Of a stretch of 64,000 nucleotides of DNA, positions 26,499 to 34,351 are shown one piece after another. The notes under the pieces were generated by a model. That model searched no databases. It worked only from the letters and a program-made list of their open reading frames with translations, and was not told the origin of the DNA. Source of the stretch: Secundilactobacillus odoratitofui DSM 19909 = JCM 15043 (GTDB taxonomy: Bacteria; Bacillota; Bacilli; Lactobacillales; Lactobacillaceae); the NCBI RefSeq assembly GCF_001434895.1, contig NZ_AZEE01000029.1, positions 349,267 to 413,266 of the forward strand. The letters run 5' to 3'. Position 1 is the first letter of the stretch. Every line of letters begins with the position of its first letter. A program made the position numbers and the translations under genes.

Positions 26499-27263
26499 CT
26501 AATATGCCGTCCATCCACCATCTACTGGCATAATTGCACCGTTAACGTAGCTAGCTTCGTCCGACACTAAAAATAACGCGACTTCTGCGATTTGCTGTGC
26601 AGAACCAATTTCAGGTGCTGTTCCCATACCCGCGGCCTGCCGTTCATAGCCGTATTTATCAATATTTTTCATTGAATCTGCAATATTCGTGTTAATGCTA
26701 CCAGGCGCGATTGCATTGGTTCGAATACCCTCTTTTTCATACATATAGGCCGTATTCTTCGTAATACCAACCACCGCATGTTTAGAGGCAGTGTAGGCTA
26801 CCCCCGCACGTGCGCCGTTAGTGCCACCAACTGAAGCAGTGTTTAAAATCACACCCTGATGTTTTGGCAGAAACCGTTTAACAGCCTCACGCGTTGCGTA
26901 AAGGACACTGTCAGTGTTGATTGCCATGACACGATGGAACATATCGTCTGTCACGTCTCCTGCTGGCGCCATATTATCCATAATGCCAGCGTTGTTGACC
27001 ACAATATCAACGCCACCATACGTCGTATCAGCCACCTGAAAAAAGTTCTGTACATCAGATAAATTTGAAACATCCGCCTGTACCGCAGTTGCAACTGTTT
27101 CACTTTGATTCAGTTCATCAACAACACCGTGCAAACGATCCATATTCAAATCAACTGCAATCACTTTAGCGCCTTCTTCAGTAAAGCGTTTAGCCATTGC
27201 AGCACCCATTCCGGAACCGGCACCAGTGATAATTGCGACCTTACCTGCTAAACGATCTGTCAT
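26499..27263 (-). CDS. SDR family NAD(P)-dependent oxidoreductase
   Basis: Classical short-chain dehydrogenase of 254 residues. It has a nucleotide-binding ITGAGSGMG near residue 13, an NNAGI motif near 91, catalytic Ser in NTASVGGTNG, and YTASK (Tyr and Lys) near 157; DPVDGGWT-like PVDGGWTAY ends the protein. The D in AVDLNMD after beta 2 favours NAD(H). This resembles glucose or cyclopentanol dehydrogenase types; the substrate is unknown. The gene and its promoter lie between two direct copies (B and C) of the family II hairpin repeat. Cytoplasmic. Ribosome site GGAAAGGAATG precedes the start. Confidence 0.9.
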   Translation of the reverse strand: MTDRLAGKVAIITGAGSGMGAAMAKRFTEEGAKVIAVDLNMDRLHGVVDELNQSETVATAVQADVSNLSDVQNFFQVADTTYGGVDIVVNNAGIMDNMAPAGDVTDDMFHRVMAINTDSVLYATREAVKRFLPKHQGVILNTASVGGTNGARAGVAYTASKHAVVGITKNTAYMYEKEGIRTNAIAPGSINTNIADSMKNIDKYGYERQAAGMGTAPEIGSAQQIAEVALFLVSDEASYVNGAIMPVDGGWTAY

Positions 27264-27368
27264 TAAATGTCATTCCTTTCCAAGTTCGAGTTAATTTATT
27301 CAATATAGTAATCATAGCATCCACGTTATGACAGAGGGTGTAAAATGCGCTTTTATATTATTCTACTG

Positions 27369-27491
27369 AGCCGAAACGCGTTCCACAAAACTGAGACCTA
27401 TGCGAAAGGGTCCCCCACTAAAAATCCTAGTTCAGGATTTTCAGTGGGGGACCCTTTCACGTCGGTCTCAACCCGTTTTGTTCCGCGCTCT
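27369..27491 (+). repeat. Hairpin repeat, family II copy C
   Basis: Same ends as copy B (AGCCGAAACGCGTTCCAC... and ...CGCTCT). The inner stem GGGTCCCCCACT pairs with AGTGGGGGACCC: where copy B has C:G this copy has T:A, a compensatory change. It abuts the stop codon of the glycosyltransferase gene. Confidence 0.7.
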
Positions 27492-28203
27492 ATATACTTT
27501 CCCCCAGCCGCCTAATATAACTAAACACCTGTTCCTCCACCCGTTGGTCATGCAAATTACGCGTGTGGATAGTACTACCTGGTCGGTTGACCTTCGTGTA
27601 CCTTAACGCGGGATCGTACACATACACACCTGGCGTTTTAGCCACGTAGCTGGCCGTAAACAAATAGTCTTCAGCAATTGACAGCGATTCGTCAAATTGT
27701 AAATTGGCTTCTCGAATGGCGGCTAGTGAGTACGCTTTATTCCAAATGTAGCCACCGACATCCGTTCCACGGTGACTCACCTGTTTGAACATTTCGCGTT
27801 GAGACATCGGCAGGTAGACATTGCGCTGATCAATGGTCGTATGCCACCACAAGTAACCGACTGCCACAGCGACAACTCCGTTTTTAAACCCATTTACTAA
27901 AGTTTTAACGTAATCAGGATCCAGTTGGTCATCGCCATCCGCAAATGCAATCACGTCACCCGTAGCGTGGGCCAATCCGAAGTTACGCGCTGCGGAAACA
28001 CCGCGATGTTGCTTAAACCGTTCCACGTGAAACGTTGGTCGCCCTGATACAAAATCACTGGCTTTCTCAGCCGTACCATCCGTTGAATGATCGTCCACCA
28101 GCCACAATTCGAACTCAACTGTCTGATCGGCAATCGTCTGAAGTGTTTCATCAAAATAATGACCTAAATTATACGTTGGAATGACTAAGGTTAAGGTTGT
28201 CAT
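27490..28203 (-). CDS. Family 2 glycosyltransferase
   Basis: A 237-residue GT-A-fold transferase. The N-terminal LTLVIPTYNLGHYFDETL and LWLVDDHSTDGT are the nucleotide-sugar-binding strands; FADGDDQLDPDY carries the DxD metal site; and SIAEDYLFTA is the ED catalytic region. No membrane segment is seen, so it acts at the cytoplasmic face on an unknown acceptor (a cell-wall or exopolysaccharide sugar). Start ATG 28203 has GGAGGAG about 7 bases upstream; the longer frame starts at a GTG within that site. No other polysaccharide genes are nearby. A parS-like palindrome lies inside the gene at 28019. Confidence 0.87.
   Translation of the reverse strand: MTTLTLVIPTYNLGHYFDETLQTIADQTVEFELWLVDDHSTDGTAEKASDFVSGRPTFHVERFKQHRGVSAARNFGLAHATGDVIAFADGDDQLDPDYVKTLVNGFKNGVVAVAVGYLWWHTTIDQRNVYLPMSQREMFKQVSHRGTDVGGYIWNKAYSLAAIREANLQFDESLSIAEDYLFTASYVAKTPGVYVYDPALRYTKVNRPGSTIHTRNLHDQRVEEQVFSYIRRLGESI
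28019..28034. promoter_or_regulatory. parS-like palindrome inside coding sequence (14 of 16)
   Basis: CGTTCCACGTGAAACG: the core GTTCCACGTGAAAC is identical to parS; only the outermost bases differ. Intragenic parS sites are known in other Firmicutes. Confidence 0.5.
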
Positions 28204-28262
28204 GTCACCCACTCCTCCGAATTAGTTTGCGGTCATTATGCCATGATTCTTGCCTTAGTCAA

Positions 28263-28517
28263 CTAATTCAACTTGTTTTTGGCTGCTTGCCACTCACCCC
28301 GCGTTGGCCGGAAAATGTACATCACAATAATTAACGTACCAGCTACTAGTGAGATATAAGGCAAATAGAAGCTTAAAAGTGCCCCTAACACTTGAAGCAC
28401 CAACGTCGTAATAATGCCAACTCACCCAATAACATGGTCGGGAAAATCAGGATTAGCATTTCGACAAACGCGCGCTAGATTGAGCTGTAAGACCGTCCAG
28501 CCAAACTGGAGGACCAT
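28263..28517 (-). pseudogene. Remnant of a membrane protein gene with in-frame TGA
   Basis: A single frame from ATG 28517 to TAG 28263 (84 codons) is interrupted only by TGA at codon 32 (28422-28424). After the stop it encodes two hydrophobic helices (ITTLVLQVLGALLSFYL and SLVAGTLIIVMYIF) and an RPTRGEWQAAKNK tail, typical of a small LAB membrane protein. The ATG lacks a ribosome site and directly follows the DyP terminator, so the 5' part is probably lost too. Family not recognised. Confidence 0.55.
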
Positions 28518-28550
28518 ATAAAAAATCGTGCGGCAATTCAAGCCGCACGA
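28518..28550 (-). terminator. Terminator of DyP peroxidase gene
   Basis: Perfect 9-bp GC-rich stem TCGTGCGGC with its complement and a 7-base loop, then TTTTTTATA on the minus strand. Confidence 0.85.
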
Positions 28551-28580
28551 CAAGGTTATTTTTATCAATAATGTTCTAAT

Positions 28581-29525
28581 TTAGAACGATTCACCGTCCG
28601 CAATCTTACCTAAAACTGAAAGTGACGGGATAAAGAACACTTCCCCCGTTTCGGGTGTTGAGAAGTCCAGCAAACGGTCTGACTTGGTAAACATCCCTTC
28701 AAGCATCCGCTTGGTGACTGTCCAGTGACGTGCGTACCCAATAAAGTAGGTCCCGTTTTCGCCTTCAGCTGGATTAGAAAATGGCACGTTCATCCGCACA
28801 ATTTTATGCTCAATGCCATCCTTATTATCTTGTGACACAATGTTATGGGCATTCGGTGCTTTTTCATCGTCTTCAAGCTCCACGTCGTTAAACTTCTTAC
28901 GACCGATAGCTTGTTCTTGCTGCTCCGTCTTTAACTTATTCCAAGCCGCCATATCGTGTGAATATTTTTGGGCAAAGGCGTATGACCCGTTGATAAAATC
29001 AGGATCTTCATCACCAATTACCGCGTAATCAGGTGTATCTAACGCACTAGGATTTTCGGTACCATCGACAAAACCAATGATTGCGCGCCCTTCAAAGTAA
29101 CGGAAACCGTGCGTTTCATCAATTATAGTCACGTTATCTTCGATGCGTTCCATAACCAGCGTCATCAATTCAAATGGAACGGCTGAGTCCTTGGCCCGGA
29201 TATGGAAGAACAGGTCAGCTGGCGTAGCAGGTGCCGTGTATTTTGGCCCCACAACGGGTTCAAATTCTTCCAGTTCTTGTGGTCGCTTACCATCTGGGAA
29301 GAGATAGTCCCACGCCTTACGCGAGAACCCAAACGCCACTGCTAGTCCACTATCTGGGTAACGGACATTTAACGAATTAATGAAGGCTGGTAAGTGTTCA
29401 GCCAAATCTTGGATCATCTCTAAGTCAGCCGCTTGATCCTGCCGCTTCAGGTCCATTGTCGCAAAAATAATGTTGCTCCCTGCGTCTTTATATACTGATT
29501 GAACATCTTTTAAATCAATTGCCAT
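28581..29525 (-). CDS. Dye-decolorizing (DyP-type) heme peroxidase
   Basis: A 314-residue heme peroxidase. The family GxxDG motif is present as GFVDGTENP (Asp154), with GRAIIGF before it. Downstream come NGSYAFAQKYSHDMAAW, containing a candidate proximal His190, and NGTYFIGYARHWTVTKRML. It reduces H2O2 or organic peroxides with unknown donors. There is no Tat or Sec signal, so it is cytoplasmic. Start ATG has GGAGGAG about 8 bases upstream. A PerR/Fur-like box lies about 45 bases upstream, which fits induction by peroxide or metal limitation. Monocistronic with its own terminator. Confidence 0.92.
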   Translation of the reverse strand: MAIDLKDVQSVYKDAGSNIIFATMDLKRQDQAADLEMIQDLAEHLPAFINSLNVRYPDSGLAVAFGFSRKAWDYLFPDGKRPQELEEFEPVVGPKYTAPATPADLFFHIRAKDSAVPFELMTLVMERIEDNVTIIDETHGFRYFEGRAIIGFVDGTENPSALDTPDYAVIGDEDPDFINGSYAFAQKYSHDMAAWNKLKTEQQEQAIGRKKFNDVELEDDEKAPNAHNIVSQDNKDGIEHKIVRMNVPFSNPAEGENGTYFIGYARHWTVTKRMLEGMFTKSDRLLDFSTPETGEVFFIPSLSVLGKIADGESF

Positions 29526-29570
29526 GATCGTATCTCCTCCTCAAACTTGGTTAAGTACACTAAGATTAAT

Positions 29571-29585
29571 TTAGAATCATTCTTA
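29571..29585. promoter_or_regulatory. PerR/Fur-like operator upstream of DyP
   Basis: TTAGAATCATTCTTA, a 7-1-7 inverted repeat close to the PerR box TTATAATNATTATAA (12 of 14 defined bases). It lies 46-60 bases upstream of the DyP start codon. Confidence 0.6.
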
Positions 29586-29796
29586 TTTTAACATAGTTTT
29601 GAGAATGCTGAAATTATGAGTTTTAAAAATTACGACCCCGCCGACAATTGTGACCACTCAAAATACCACTCATTGCAGACTGTAATGCAAAAAGGATTGC
29701 GTTTTATAATCATGGTGTTATTAAAGTAACAGGAAGACAATTATCATCGCTAAAAACACTCGAATTAATGATACTAACCCTTAGGAGGTCCAATCA

Positions 29797-30663
29797 ATGA
29801 ACTATCTCGTCACCGGTGCCACCGGTCATCTTGGTCAAAAAGTCGTGCAACAATTAGCCAATTTAGTCGACGTAAACACTATTACCGCAGCCGTTCATAC
29901 ACCCAGCAAAGCAGCCGAATTAATTAATCGTGGTCTCAACGTAGTACAGGCTGACTACCTTGATATCGCCAGCATGACGCACGCCTTTACCGGGCAGGAC
30001 GTCGTCGTTTATATTCCCAGCAAAACTTACACCGTGCTACAGCGCATTACCGAATTTGAAAACGTCATTCAGGCACTCAAGCAAGCTCAGGTTAATAATT
30101 TGGTCTTCGTCAGTTTCTACGCTGATCAAGTTAATAATCCGTTCACCATGTCGCCTTACTACGCCTATGCACCACGAAAATTAGCTAGCAGCGGCCTCAA
30201 TTACGGTATTGTCAGAAACGCGTTATACGCAGATCCACTGATACCATACTTACCCGAACTCATTGAACGGCAAGCACTGATTTATCCTGTCGGTGATCAA
30301 GCCATGAATTTTATCACCCTGGACGACAGTGCGACAGCAATCGCTATGCTGGCCACCCAGCCAGAGCATCGTAACGCTGGTCAAATCTACACCGTCACAC
30401 AGGAACAAAGTCTCACCATGCCCGAACTAGGCCAAATCATGACTCAAGTTACTGGTCACCAAATTGGCTATCAACCAGTCACAGCGGCCGAGTTTGCTGA
30501 CATTTACGCGGCCGAAGGTGATGGCGCAGAGCTAGCAAGTATGTATGCGGCGGGTGCACTTGGTCTATTTGACCAGACTACCCACGATTTTGAAACCATC
30601 ACTGGCCGTGCCCCGGAGAGTATGACTGACTTTCTGACCCGGTCTTATCGTCCTGAAAACTAA
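29797..30663 (+). CDS. NmrA/YtfG-like NAD(P)-binding oxidoreductase
   Basis: A 288-residue atypical SDR. The N-terminal YLVTGATGHLGQKVVQQL is the dinucleotide-binding Rossmann motif; VVYIPSKTY and LVFVSFYAD follow as core strands; then SPYYAYAPRKLASSGLNYGIVRNALY and a MNFITLDDSATAIAMLA segment typical of NmrA-like quinone oxidoreductases (QOR2/YtfG). The substrate is probably a quinone or the protein is a redox sensor; not determined. An AGGAGG site 8 bases before ATG supports the start. A strong bidirectional terminator follows. Confidence 0.88.
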   Translation: MNYLVTGATGHLGQKVVQQLANLVDVNTITAAVHTPSKAAELINRGLNVVQADYLDIASMTHAFTGQDVVVYIPSKTYTVLQRITEFENVIQALKQAQVNNLVFVSFYADQVNNPFTMSPYYAYAPRKLASSGLNYGIVRNALYADPLIPYLPELIERQALIYPVGDQAMNFITLDDSATAIAMLATQPEHRNAGQIYTVTQEQSLTMPELGQIMTQVTGHQIGYQPVTAAEFADIYAAEGDGAELASMYAAGALGLFDQTTHDFETITGRAPESMTDFLTRSYRPEN

Positions 30664-30667
30664 CACA

Positions 30668-30702
30668 TTAAAAAAAGAAGCTTATAGCGCTTCTTTTTTT
30701 AA
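30668..30702. terminator. Bidirectional terminator
   Basis: TTAAAAAAAGAAGC, a 7-base loop, GCTTCTTTTTTTAA. It overlaps the stop codon of the converging 30699-31247 gene. Confidence 0.9.
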
Positions 30703-31247
30703 TGCGAAAATTTGGTCATTAACCGATGACTGTACTGATCAAACCAATCTAAAACTTGTTCACTACCGGCTGTCGAGTTATCAGACGAGTCATCAACTGA
30801 AGCATCATAGAATTCTGAACTGATATTTATTTCGGTATGAAAAGTGTCGTCTTCGCTATTTTCTAGATGAGCTCGTAGAATTTTTGAATCTGCTGACAAC
30901 TTATCTCGTAGCGTTGTTAACACTGATGTTTGTTTTAAAGCTGCCACTTCACTAAACGTAGGTAAGTTAAGGGGCAACATAATATCCATTATTGTCAGGC
31001 AATCCTCATCTGGGTGTTTCTCAACGCCATTCGAATAGATCAATGTGACACTAAAACGGCCAAAATCTAATGGATTGGTTTTTTGATAATACTGTAACCA
31101 TTTGGATTGCTTGATTAGTTCTTCCTTAATGGTAGACGTCAAGAGGTGTGTTTTTTCTGCCAGCATGTTCATATCGATCTGACTGATACCACTCAATGAT
31201 CGGTCGTGCTGCAACAGATAACGAGTTAATACTTCACTATTCTTCAA
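30699..31247 (-). CDS. Uncharacterised protein
   Basis: A 182-residue soluble acidic protein that I do not recognise. The N-terminal SLSGISQIDMNMLAEKTHLL and STIKEELIKQSKW look helical and could form a small HTH-like unit, but there is no clear DNA-binding match. The centre has beta strands (FGRFSVTLIYSNG), and the C-terminal third is rich in Asp and Ser (DASVDDSSDNST). Start TTG 31247 has AAGGAG 10 bases upstream. Monocistronic between two terminators. Confidence 0.65.
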   Translation of the reverse strand: MKNSEVLTRYLLQHDRSLSGISQIDMNMLAEKTHLLTSTIKEELIKQSKWLQYYQKTNPLDFGRFSVTLIYSNGVEKHPDEDCLTIMDIMLPLNLPTFSEVAALKQTSVLTTLRDKLSADSKILRAHLENSEDDTFHTEINISSEFYDASVDDSSDNSTAGSEQVLDWFDQYSHRLMTKFSH

Positions 31248-31391
31248 TAGATAGAGTCTCCTTCATACAATCAAATCTCAAACGAGATGGTGCATACTTA
31301 ACTATATCAAATTATCCAATACCGAATACGTATGGCCATTTTAGAATTTTAAGACGCCGTGCCGCTCTAACTCACTTAGGTCACATGACAA

Positions 31392-31423
31392 TCAAAAACC
31401 ACATACCAAATTCAGGTATGTGG
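31392..31423 (-). terminator. Terminator of the EF-G/TetM-like gene
   Basis: 9-bp perfect stem CCACATACC/GGTATGTGG with a 7-base loop, then TTTTTG on the minus strand. Confidence 0.8.
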
Positions 31424-31447
31424 CTCATCAATCATATAGAATGTCTT

Positions 31448-33394
31448 TCACAACGTCTTCGCATACGGATAATGCGCCATCACTGGCAGCTGATCCCACT
31501 TAACTGGATAACCAGCGCCGTGAGCACAGAAAACTGAATCTGGCGTGTTAGGGACGTCACCAGTTGGATTATAGTCTGCTGCCTCAATCACCTCATCGGC
31601 GTTATGACAAGGTTGATATCCAGCAACTAAGCACTCCAATTGTCCTCGACCATGGGTATAAGCGTTGACTTCTTGAGAGTAACCCTGCATCTCAGAAACA
31701 GGGGCCGTGCCAACAATCGTAACGGTCTCTCCCGTTGTGACTTCAGGGGCATCAAATTCACCGTGCATCCGCTGAATATCCGTCATGGCCCGTCCAACTT
31801 GATCTTGAGTTACCGTCAGCGTGAATTGGTACCATGGCTCTAACAATTGACTTTGACCAGCACTGGCAGCCATCATTAGGCCCTGGCGTACTGCTCGCCA
31901 CGTTGCTTCGCGAAAATCACCACCGACTGAGTGCACGTTACTGGCACGACCACCAATTAACGTGATGCGCATATCGGTAATTGGCGCACCAACCAAAACC
32001 CCAAGATGCTGTTTAGCTCGCAGACTCGTTAGCACCTGATGTTGCCAATTCTTACCGAGTACTTCCAGCGAACAGTCAGTATCAAACGTCACCCCAGTCC
32101 CAGGTTCCGTAGGTGTCATCGCTAAATGAACCTCAGCGTAGTGTCGCAATGGTTCGAAGTGACCTACCCCTTCGACTGGCGCCGTAATCGTTTCTTGATA
32201 CAAGATACTGCCTTGGTCAAACCCAACGGTCAGTTGGAACTGTTGTTGCAATAATTGCTGGAGCACTTCCAATTGCATCAAACCCATCAATTGAACCCGA
32301 ATTTCTTGTAGTTGTTCTGACCACGTCACGTGAAGCTGTGGGTCTTCATCCTCCAACTGTTGCAACGCCGCTAAGCAATCATGGAGGTCGTTCCCATGTG
32401 GGTCGACTTTATAAGCCAAGACCGGCTGTAAGAACGGTGTCGCTAGGTCATCTAAATTGCCCAATCCTTGGCCTGGTCTGGTCCCAGTCAGGCCGGTGAT
32501 AGCACAGACCTCACCAGCAGATACGGTTGGTTGCACGGTGTATTTCACACCGTTATAGAGGCGCAATTGATTGATCTTTTGTTCTGGCAACACTTCATCA
32601 CGTGGTTGCAAGGTGCCGCCCGTCACACGCACCCAAGTTAAGCGTTCACCCTTTTCATCGTGGGAAACCTTAAACACGCGGGCACCAAACTCAGAAGCTG
32701 GCTGCCGTTCAATTGTCCACCGATCTAGGCCGCTCATCAACGTATCGATACCAGTTAATTTAAGTGCTGAACCGAAGTAGCACGGAAAAACTTGTCGAGA
32801 TTGAATAAGTTGTCGTACTTGGTCATCAGCTAACGTACCATCTTCCAAATACTGATCCAACAACGTTTCACTTTGGACGGCCATCCCTTCATACGTATCA
32901 TCGGTTAATTGGCCTTCAGCGTTGGGGGTAAAAGTCAAGCAACCTGGATCTAATTCGGTCTGTAACTGCTTCATCACTGCTGCCTGGTCAACACCATCGG
33001 CATCCATCTTATTCACGAAAATAAACGTGGGCACCTGATAACGTTTCAGTAACTGCCATAACGTCTTGGTGTAGCCCTTTACGCCATCCGTTGCAGAAAC
33101 CACCAGAATCGCATCGTCCAAGACACTCAACACTTGCTCCGCTTGGGCGCCAAAATCGGCATGCCCTGGTGTGTCGAGCAAGGTTAAGTTGAGATGATCC
33201 GTCTGTAAACTCGCTTGATGTGAAAAAATCGTGATACCACGTTTTTTCTCTAAATCATCTGGGTCCAAAAAGGCATCACCATTGTCTACTCGTCCCAGTT
33301 CATGCACTGTCCCAGCTTGATACAGCAACGCTTCAGAAAGCGTCGTTTTGCCAGCGTCAACGTGGGCAACAATACCTGTTACGATATGTTTCAT
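31448..33394 (-). CDS. EF-G/TetM-like translation-factor GTPase
   Basis: A 648-residue GTPase with the five-domain plan of EF-G and ribosomal-protection proteins. GTPase motifs: AHVDAGKTT (10-18), RGIT switch I, DTPGHADF (from residue 74) and NKMD (128-131). The domain IV loop that in TetM displaces tetracycline (YSPVST) aligns here with VHSVGG, lacking the key Pro. So although similar proteins are often labelled tetracycline resistance, drug protection is doubtful; a ribosome-linked housekeeping or stress role is more likely. Start ATG has AAGGAG about 9 bases upstream. Monocistronic, with a terminator downstream and an exact parS match upstream. Confidence 0.85.
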   Translation of the reverse strand: MKHIVTGIVAHVDAGKTTLSEALLYQAGTVHELGRVDNGDAFLDPDDLEKKRGITIFSHQASLQTDHLNLTLLDTPGHADFGAQAEQVLSVLDDAILVVSATDGVKGYTKTLWQLLKRYQVPTFIFVNKMDADGVDQAAVMKQLQTELDPGCLTFTPNAEGQLTDDTYEGMAVQSETLLDQYLEDGTLADDQVRQLIQSRQVFPCYFGSALKLTGIDTLMSGLDRWTIERQPASEFGARVFKVSHDEKGERLTWVRVTGGTLQPRDEVLPEQKINQLRLYNGVKYTVQPTVSAGEVCAITGLTGTRPGQGLGNLDDLATPFLQPVLAYKVDPHGNDLHDCLAALQQLEDEDPQLHVTWSEQLQEIRVQLMGLMQLEVLQQLLQQQFQLTVGFDQGSILYQETITAPVEGVGHFEPLRHYAEVHLAMTPTEPGTGVTFDTDCSLEVLGKNWQHQVLTSLRAKQHLGVLVGAPITDMRITLIGGRASNVHSVGGDFREATWRAVRQGLMMAASAGQSQLLEPWYQFTLTVTQDQVGRAMTDIQRMHGEFDAPEVTTGETVTIVGTAPVSEMQGYSQEVNAYTHGRGQLECLVAGYQPCHNADEVIEAADYNPTGDVPNTPDSVFCAHGAGYPVKWDQLPVMAHYPYAKTL

Positions 33395-33428
33395 TGATTG
33401 AACTCCTTACATTTAGCATTAAAGTTGT

Positions 33429-33444
33429 TGTTCCACGTGAAACA
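33429..33444. promoter_or_regulatory. parS: Exact parS consensus site
   Basis: TGTTCCACGTGAAACA is identical to the B. subtilis parS (Spo0J/ParB) consensus. Symmetry extends outward to about 24 bases. It is intergenic, between the EF-G/TetM-like gene and the dihydrofolate-reductase-like gene. Confidence 0.7.
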
Positions 33445-33452
33445 ACAACCCG

Positions 33453-33977
33453 TTAGTTTTGTTTTTTAAAGTGTAATTCCGTTAACTCACCCATAACGGT
33501 GGTATCGGCCAACGTTAACCGTTGTTCATCATCATTAGGTTCAAATAACCGCTTGCCCCGTCCGAGCAAAACCGGCGCAATCTGAATCCAGTACTCATCA
33601 ATTAAATGAGCGGCCGCGAGCGCGGAGACGATGGCTCCACCACCCACGATCCAGATTGCTTTTCCTGACTGCTGTCTTAATTGCCGAACCAGTGTCACCG
33701 GATCAGTATTTTCATAGCGACCACCATTAACTTGACCTGCTTGGTGCCTGGACAGAATAATTTTTTCTTTATCCGGATACAACGGCTCATCGCCAAGAAT
33801 CTTTAGCGTTTCTTGGTACGTTACACGCCCCATCACAACCGTATCAACTTGGCGCTCAAACGCTTCATACGTTGATTGTTGATTTAAATCCGTATCGAAT
33901 AACCACTGTAAGTTGTCGTGATTATCTGATAGGTAGCCATCTAAACTGATGGCCCCATAGAAATAGACTGGTCGCAT
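33453..33977 (-). CDS. Dihydrofolate reductase-like protein (RibD C-terminal domain family)
   Basis: A 174-residue DHFR-fold protein of the RibD-C group (YwjB/YyaP-like). Motifs: YFYGAISLDGYLSD at the N-terminus, VVMGRVTYQE (cofactor-phosphate site), IWIVGGGAIVSAL (NADPH loop), and LIDEYWIQIAPVLLGRGKRLF near the end. NADPH-dependent reductase of unknown substrate; it is not the folate-pathway enzyme. Start ATG has GGAGGTACGGGT upstream. Monocistronic. Confidence 0.88.
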   Translation of the reverse strand: MRPVYFYGAISLDGYLSDNHDNLQWLFDTDLNQQSTYEAFERQVDTVVMGRVTYQETLKILGDEPLYPDKEKIILSRHQAGQVNGGRYENTDPVTLVRQLRQQSGKAIWIVGGGAIVSALAAAHLIDEYWIQIAPVLLGRGKRLFEPNDDEQRLTLADTTVMGELTELHFKKQN

Positions 33978-34266
33978 ACCCGTACCTCCACAAAATGATT
34001 TCGAAGTTTAATTATACACCAGGTTAGTCATAATTGACGGTTCAACGACGTGTAAGTACTCGGTTGGTAGACAGTAAATCAACCATTCAAACCAGACAAA
34101 ATATCAATAATGATTTATATTGCAACTTTCTAATTGTAAGGGGTTCCTAAATGAAAATATTTTTCGACCAATTTTAGACCTTTCCCATGATGTACTGTGC
34201 CCGTCAAATCAACGCTTGTGAATTCAAAAGACCGTTAGATTGCGATTTATCTCACAAACAAACTTG
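33978..34266. other. Divergent intergenic spacer
   Basis: AT-rich region between the divergent DHFR-like and aldehyde dehydrogenase genes. No gene or hairpin is recognised here; the aldehyde dehydrogenase promoter follows. Confidence 0.4.
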
Positions 34267-34295
34267 TTGTAACCGAATTCAAAAAACGCTATCAT
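34267..34295 (+). promoter_or_regulatory. Candidate promoter of aldehyde dehydrogenase
   Basis: TTGTAA, an exact 17-base spacer, TATCAT. A perfect TGGTATACCA palindrome follows at about 34298 and could be an operator. Confidence 0.6.
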
Positions 34296-34351
34296 TCTGG
34301 TATACCATTATTAGCATTAAATTAGAAACCTACCTTTAGGAGGTACCCAAT

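Noticed and set aside
26331-26570. Frames across the hairpins at 26.4 and 27.4 kb
   Set aside because: They read through the family II palindromes and into antisense of real genes.
31448-33394. Calling this a tetracycline resistance gene
   Set aside because: The domain IV loop residues needed for drug displacement are absent; annotated as EF-G/TetM-like only.
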